A stretch of DNA of 25,316 bases from Flavobacteriales bacterium (GTDB lineage Bacteria; Bacteroidota; Bacteroidia; Flavobacteriales_E; Vicingaceae). Position 1 is the stretch's first letter. Every line of letters begins with the position of its first letter. A program made the position numbers and the translations under genes. Shown here piece after piece: positions 22,847 to 25,316 of this stretch. Under the pieces are notes generated by a model. It was not told the origin of the DNA and did not search any database. It worked only from the letters and a program-made list of their open reading frames with translations. The stretch is from contig NVVI01000003.1 of the NCBI GenBank assembly GCA_002402165.1, forward strand, positions 108,538-133,853, written 5' to 3'.

Positions 22847-25316
22847 TTATTTTTTAGTTCTTAACAAGGTTATTGGGCCTTGCAATACCTCCCCTTTATG
22901 TTCAATTACATAGTAATATGAACCATCTGGAAGATTTGATCCATTGTACGTTCCATCCCAAGTGTTATCATAATTATTAGTCTCAAACAACTTTGTTCCC
23001 CATCGATTATATATCATCACTGGAGAGCCTTGTAGTTCAATCACATTACCAATATACCAAGTGTCGTTTTTATTATCACCGTTTGGTGTTAGCATGTTAC
23101 TAATATAAAATAGTTCTATATTACATCCTGAATTATCGATAATTACATCGACAGTCGATGAAGCGTTACCGCATGGTGCAACCCCCGTAACAGTATAAGT
23201 ATAAATAACTCCAACATCTACTGCAGGGTCAAATACTCCTGTTCCAGATGTCATTGCTGGCGACCATACTCCTCCTACATCTGCTCCTCCTAACAATGGA
23301 AATAAATCAACAATAGGATCTGAATCACATAATGTTAATGTGCTATTGTTTCCTGCACTAACTGCTGTATTAACAGTTACTGTTATAGTTGCGCTCTCAG
23401 GGGAACAAGGTGCATTGGTTATTGTATAAGTATAGGAACCAGTTACATCTATGGCTGGATCAAAAACACCTGTTCCTGAAGCCATTGCTGGCGACCATAC
23501 TCCACCTACATCTGCTCCTCCTAACAATGGAAATAAATCCGTTGTTCCTGCTGTGCTACACACACTTAATGTTGTACTTGTCCCTGCATTTCCTGCAGTA
23601 TTTATTGTTACAGTCACAGTTGCTGAATCATTACTACAAGGTGCAACTCCATTTACAAGGTATTGATACGTTGCTGCTGGATCTACCGCAGGATCAAATA
23701 CTCCCGTTCCTGAGGCCATAACTGGTGACCACACTCCGCCTACATCTGCTCCACCTAACAATGGAAATAAATCCGTTGTTCCTGCTGTTGAACAAGTTGT
23801 AAGTGTTGTGTTTGTTCCTGCATTTACTGGCGTACCGATATTAACTGTTATAGTAAGACTATCTTGACATGGCCCGGCTGGTGTTAAGTATTGTACATTA
23901 TATATTCCTCCTGCTACTTCGTTAGCAATAACTCCTCCTAGTGTTATTGTAGACCCATCTCCTGGATCTGGATCAAAACTAAATGTTCCTCCTGGGGTGT
24001 TAATTACTCCTGGTGTTCCACCTGAACCAGCACAAAAGTCTGGATAAGTAAAGGTTGGATCATCACTAGCAGTTATGGTTACAACAACTTCTGCAGTGTC
24101 ATCAACACAAGGAGCTGTTCCAGTTACAATATATTGATATGTTCCTGCCGCATCTACTGCTGGATCAAAAACACCTGTTCCTGAAGCCATTGCTGGAACC
24201 CATGTTCCACCTACATCTGCAGCACCTAATAATGGAAATAAATCTATAGGGTTACCTGTTACACATATTCCTAATGTATTGTCTGTTCCAGCGTTTGGTG
24301 AGACAGTTATGGTTACCGTAAAGCTATTCTCATCTGTACAGTTAGGAGTAGTTCCTGTCTCAGCATACACAAATATAGTCTGAGTAGTAGTGATGTTTGT
24401 TCCTACTGCTATTAGTCCTACTCCGCCTGTTGTGGTAAAGTAATTCCCTACCGTTAATGCTGGTAAAGTATAGCTGTCACAAGCTATTACATTGGCTGGA
24501 GCATCTGCTATTGGTGTAGTATTGATTGTTACCGTAAAGCTATTCTCATCTGTACAGTTTGGAGTTGTTCCTGTTTCTGCATATACAAAAATAGTCTGTG
24601 TAGTAGTGATGTTTGTCCCTACTGCTATTGGTCCTACTCCGCCTGTTGTGGTAAAGTAATTCCCTACCGTTAATGCTGGTAAAGTATAACTGTCACAAGC
24701 CGTTACATTCGCTGGGGCATCGGCAACTGGTACTGTAAGAACATTTACTGTTATGGTTAAACTATCTTGACATGGTCCTGCTGGTGTCAAGTATTGTACA
24801 TTATATACTCCTCCTGCTACTTCATTTGCAATAACTCCTCCTGGTGTTATTGTAGAACCATCTCCCGGATCTGGATTAAAGCTAAAGGTTCCGCCTGGGG
24901 TATTAATTACTCCTGGTGTTCCTCCTGAACCTGCACAAAAATCTGGGTATATAAATGTAGGATCATCACTAGCAGTTATCGTTACTGTTACTGTTGCAAA
25001 TGCATTAACACATGGTGCAACTCCTGTTAACGTATAGGTATATATACCTGCTGGATCTGTTGCTGGATCAAAGACTCCTGTTCCAGATACCATTGCTGGT
25101 GTCCATACTCCGCCTACATCTGCTCCTCCTAATAATGGAAATAAATCCGTTGCAGGAGCTGTTGCACAAACCCCAATTGTGTTGTTTGTTCCTGGATTTG
25201 GTGAAACATTTATCGTTACTGTGAAACTATTCTCATCTGTACAGTTTGGAGTTGTTCCTGTTTCTGCATACACAAAAATAGTCTGTGTAGTAGTGATGTT
25301 TGTTCCTACTGCTATT
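22847..25316 (-). CDS. Large repetitive surface protein with T9SS type B (gliding-motility) C-terminal domain, 5' part missing
   Basis: At least 822 residues are encoded here and the frame stays open to the window edge, so the true protein is larger. It is built from three kinds of ~72-79 residue modules. Module A has LFPLLGGADVGGVW, ASGTGVFDPAVD and a closing APC, and occurs five times. Module B has FCAGSGGTPGVINTPGGTFSF and QYLTPAGPCQDSLTITVN, and occurs twice. Module C has ACDSYTLPALTVGNYFTTTG and YAETGTTPNCTDENSFTVTI, two full and one partial copy. Each module carries a Cys pair that could form a disulfide. Order from the N-side is C-A-B-C-C-A-B-A-A-A. The last ~85 residues (MLTPNGDNKNDTWYI, MIYNRWGTKLFET, WDGTYNGSNLPDGSYYYVI) are the gliding-motility C-terminal / type B sorting domain. 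It is likely an adhesin exported by the T9SS with the SprF-OmpA protein downstream. Confidence 0.9.
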   Translation of the reverse strand, partial: IAVGTNITTTQTIFVYAETGTTPNCTDENSFTVTINVSPNPGTNNTIGVCATAPATDLFPLLGGADVGGVWTPAMVSGTGVFDPATDPAGIYTYTLTGVAPCVNAFATVTVTITASDDPTFIYPDFCAGSGGTPGVINTPGGTFSFNPDPGDGSTITPGGVIANEVAGGVYNVQYLTPAGPCQDSLTITVNVLTVPVADAPANVTACDSYTLPALTVGNYFTTTGGVGPIAVGTNITTTQTIFVYAETGTTPNCTDENSFTVTINTTPIADAPANVIACDSYTLPALTVGNYFTTTGGVGLIAVGTNITTTQTIFVYAETGTTPNCTDENSFTVTITVSPNAGTDNTLGICVTGNPIDLFPLLGAADVGGTWVPAMASGTGVFDPAVDAAGTYQYIVTGTAPCVDDTAEVVVTITASDDPTFTYPDFCAGSGGTPGVINTPGGTFSFDPDPGDGSTITLGGVIANEVAGGIYNVQYLTPAGPCQDSLTITVNIGTPVNAGTNTTLTTCSTAGTTDLFPLLGGADVGGVWSPVMASGTGVFDPAVDPAATYQYLVNGVAPCSNDSATVTVTINTAGNAGTSTTLSVCSTAGTTDLFPLLGGADVGGVWSPAMASGTGVFDPAIDVTGSYTYTITNAPCSPESATITVTVNTAVSAGNNSTLTLCDSDPIVDLFPLLGGADVGGVWSPAMTSGTGVFDPAVDVGVIYTYTVTGVAPCGNASSTVDVIIDNSGCNIELFYISNMLTPNGDNKNDTWYIGNVIELQGSPVMIYNRWGTKLFETNNYDNTWDGTYNGSNLPDGSYYYVIEHKGEVLQGPITLLRTKK
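23130..23833 (-). repeat. Three tandem copies of module A (about 231-234 bp each)
   Basis: The conserved AATGGAAATAAAT landmark (coding FPLL) recurs near 23300, 23531 and 23765, at spacings of 231 and 234 bases, so unit length is 77-78 codons. Long stretches such as the segment coding GGADVGGVWSPAM are almost the same at DNA level in all three. Two further copies of the same module lie near 24232 and 25135, separated by modules B and C. Boundaries are approximate. Confidence 0.75.
24312..24743 (-). repeat. 216-bp tandem duplication of module C
   Basis: The block 24312-24527 is repeated at 24528-24743 with only scattered substitutions; by eye about nine bases in ten agree, including a run of more than 50 unbroken identical positions around the TAATTCCCTACCGTTAATGC segment. 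Both copies keep the reading frame (216 = 72 codons). A third partial copy occupies about 25211 to the window edge. Confidence 0.8.

Noticed and set aside
23389..23721. Leu/His-rich plus-strand open frames (also 23451-23666 and 25012-25224)
   Set aside because: They are antisense shadows of adhesin module A; they recur at the repeat period and show no protein family features.
23130..25316. CRISPR-like regular spacing of repeats
   Set aside because: Units are 216-234 bp, protein-coding in frame throughout, and lack 20-40 bp repeats with unique spacers.

Overview
The window is AT-rich DNA from a member of the Bacteroidota, most likely Flavobacteriia/Flavobacteriales. The evidence is: two proteins with C-terminal type IX secretion (T9SS) sorting domains, one type A and one type B (gliding-motility CTD); a PorP/SprF-type T9SS outer-membrane protein; matches to the Bacteroidota -7 promoter motif TAnnTTTG; and several small families I associate with this group (a single-domain DEAD-box-like protein, YwbE, VF530). 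No rRNA, tRNA, CRISPR array, transposase or phage gene was seen. No stretch longer than about 120 bases lacks a gene.

Layout. (1) 1-9798 is mostly plus-strand housekeeping: the tail of an adenosine deaminase, a minus-strand secreted LVIVD/choice-of-anchor-B protein, RluF, a PhnA/YjdM-like protein, a MORN-variant lipobox-less secreted protein, YwbE overlapping an RDD membrane protein, a DEAD-box-like half helicase, an RluA-family pseudouridine synthase (minus), an ABC exporter with a VF530 gene one base behind it, a palindromic repeat, and a large zinc-ribbon SDR-like protein.

(2) 9894-19234 is a nine-gene minus-strand operon for sugar nucleotides. In transcription order: WbpE-like aminotransferase, UDP-glucose dehydrogenase, UDP-xylose synthase, WbpD-like N-acetyltransferase, WbpB/WlbA-like dehydrogenase, TviB/WbpA-like UDP-HexNAc dehydrogenase, RfbB, a TviC/WbpP-like 4-epimerase, and a CpsB/YwqE-type phosphatase. 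The first seven genes are 1-3 bases apart or overlap. The last two are set off by repeat-filled gaps of about 80 bases. Together they can make UDP-GlcNAc(3NAc)A, UDP-GlcA/UDP-xylose, a UDP-GalNAc or GalNAcA type sugar and dTDP-4-keto-6-deoxyglucose. There is no glycosyltransferase, flippase or polymerase among them.

(3) 19352-21363 holds an outer-membrane barrel-like protein and WaaA (Kdo transferase, lipid A core), ending in a 25-bp perfect hairpin that serves both converging transcripts.

(4) 21417-25316 (minus) is a T9SS cargo/partner pair: the C-terminal part of a very large repetitive adhesin with a type B sorting domain, followed by a PorP/SprF barrel fused through a Glu-Pro linker to an OmpA peptidoglycan-binding domain. 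The theme of regions 2-4 is cell-surface construction. The most unusual items are the SprF-OmpA fusion next to its likely cargo, the SDR-like protein whose active-site Tyr is Thr, and the repeat-flanked epimerase gene inside an otherwise tightly packed operon.
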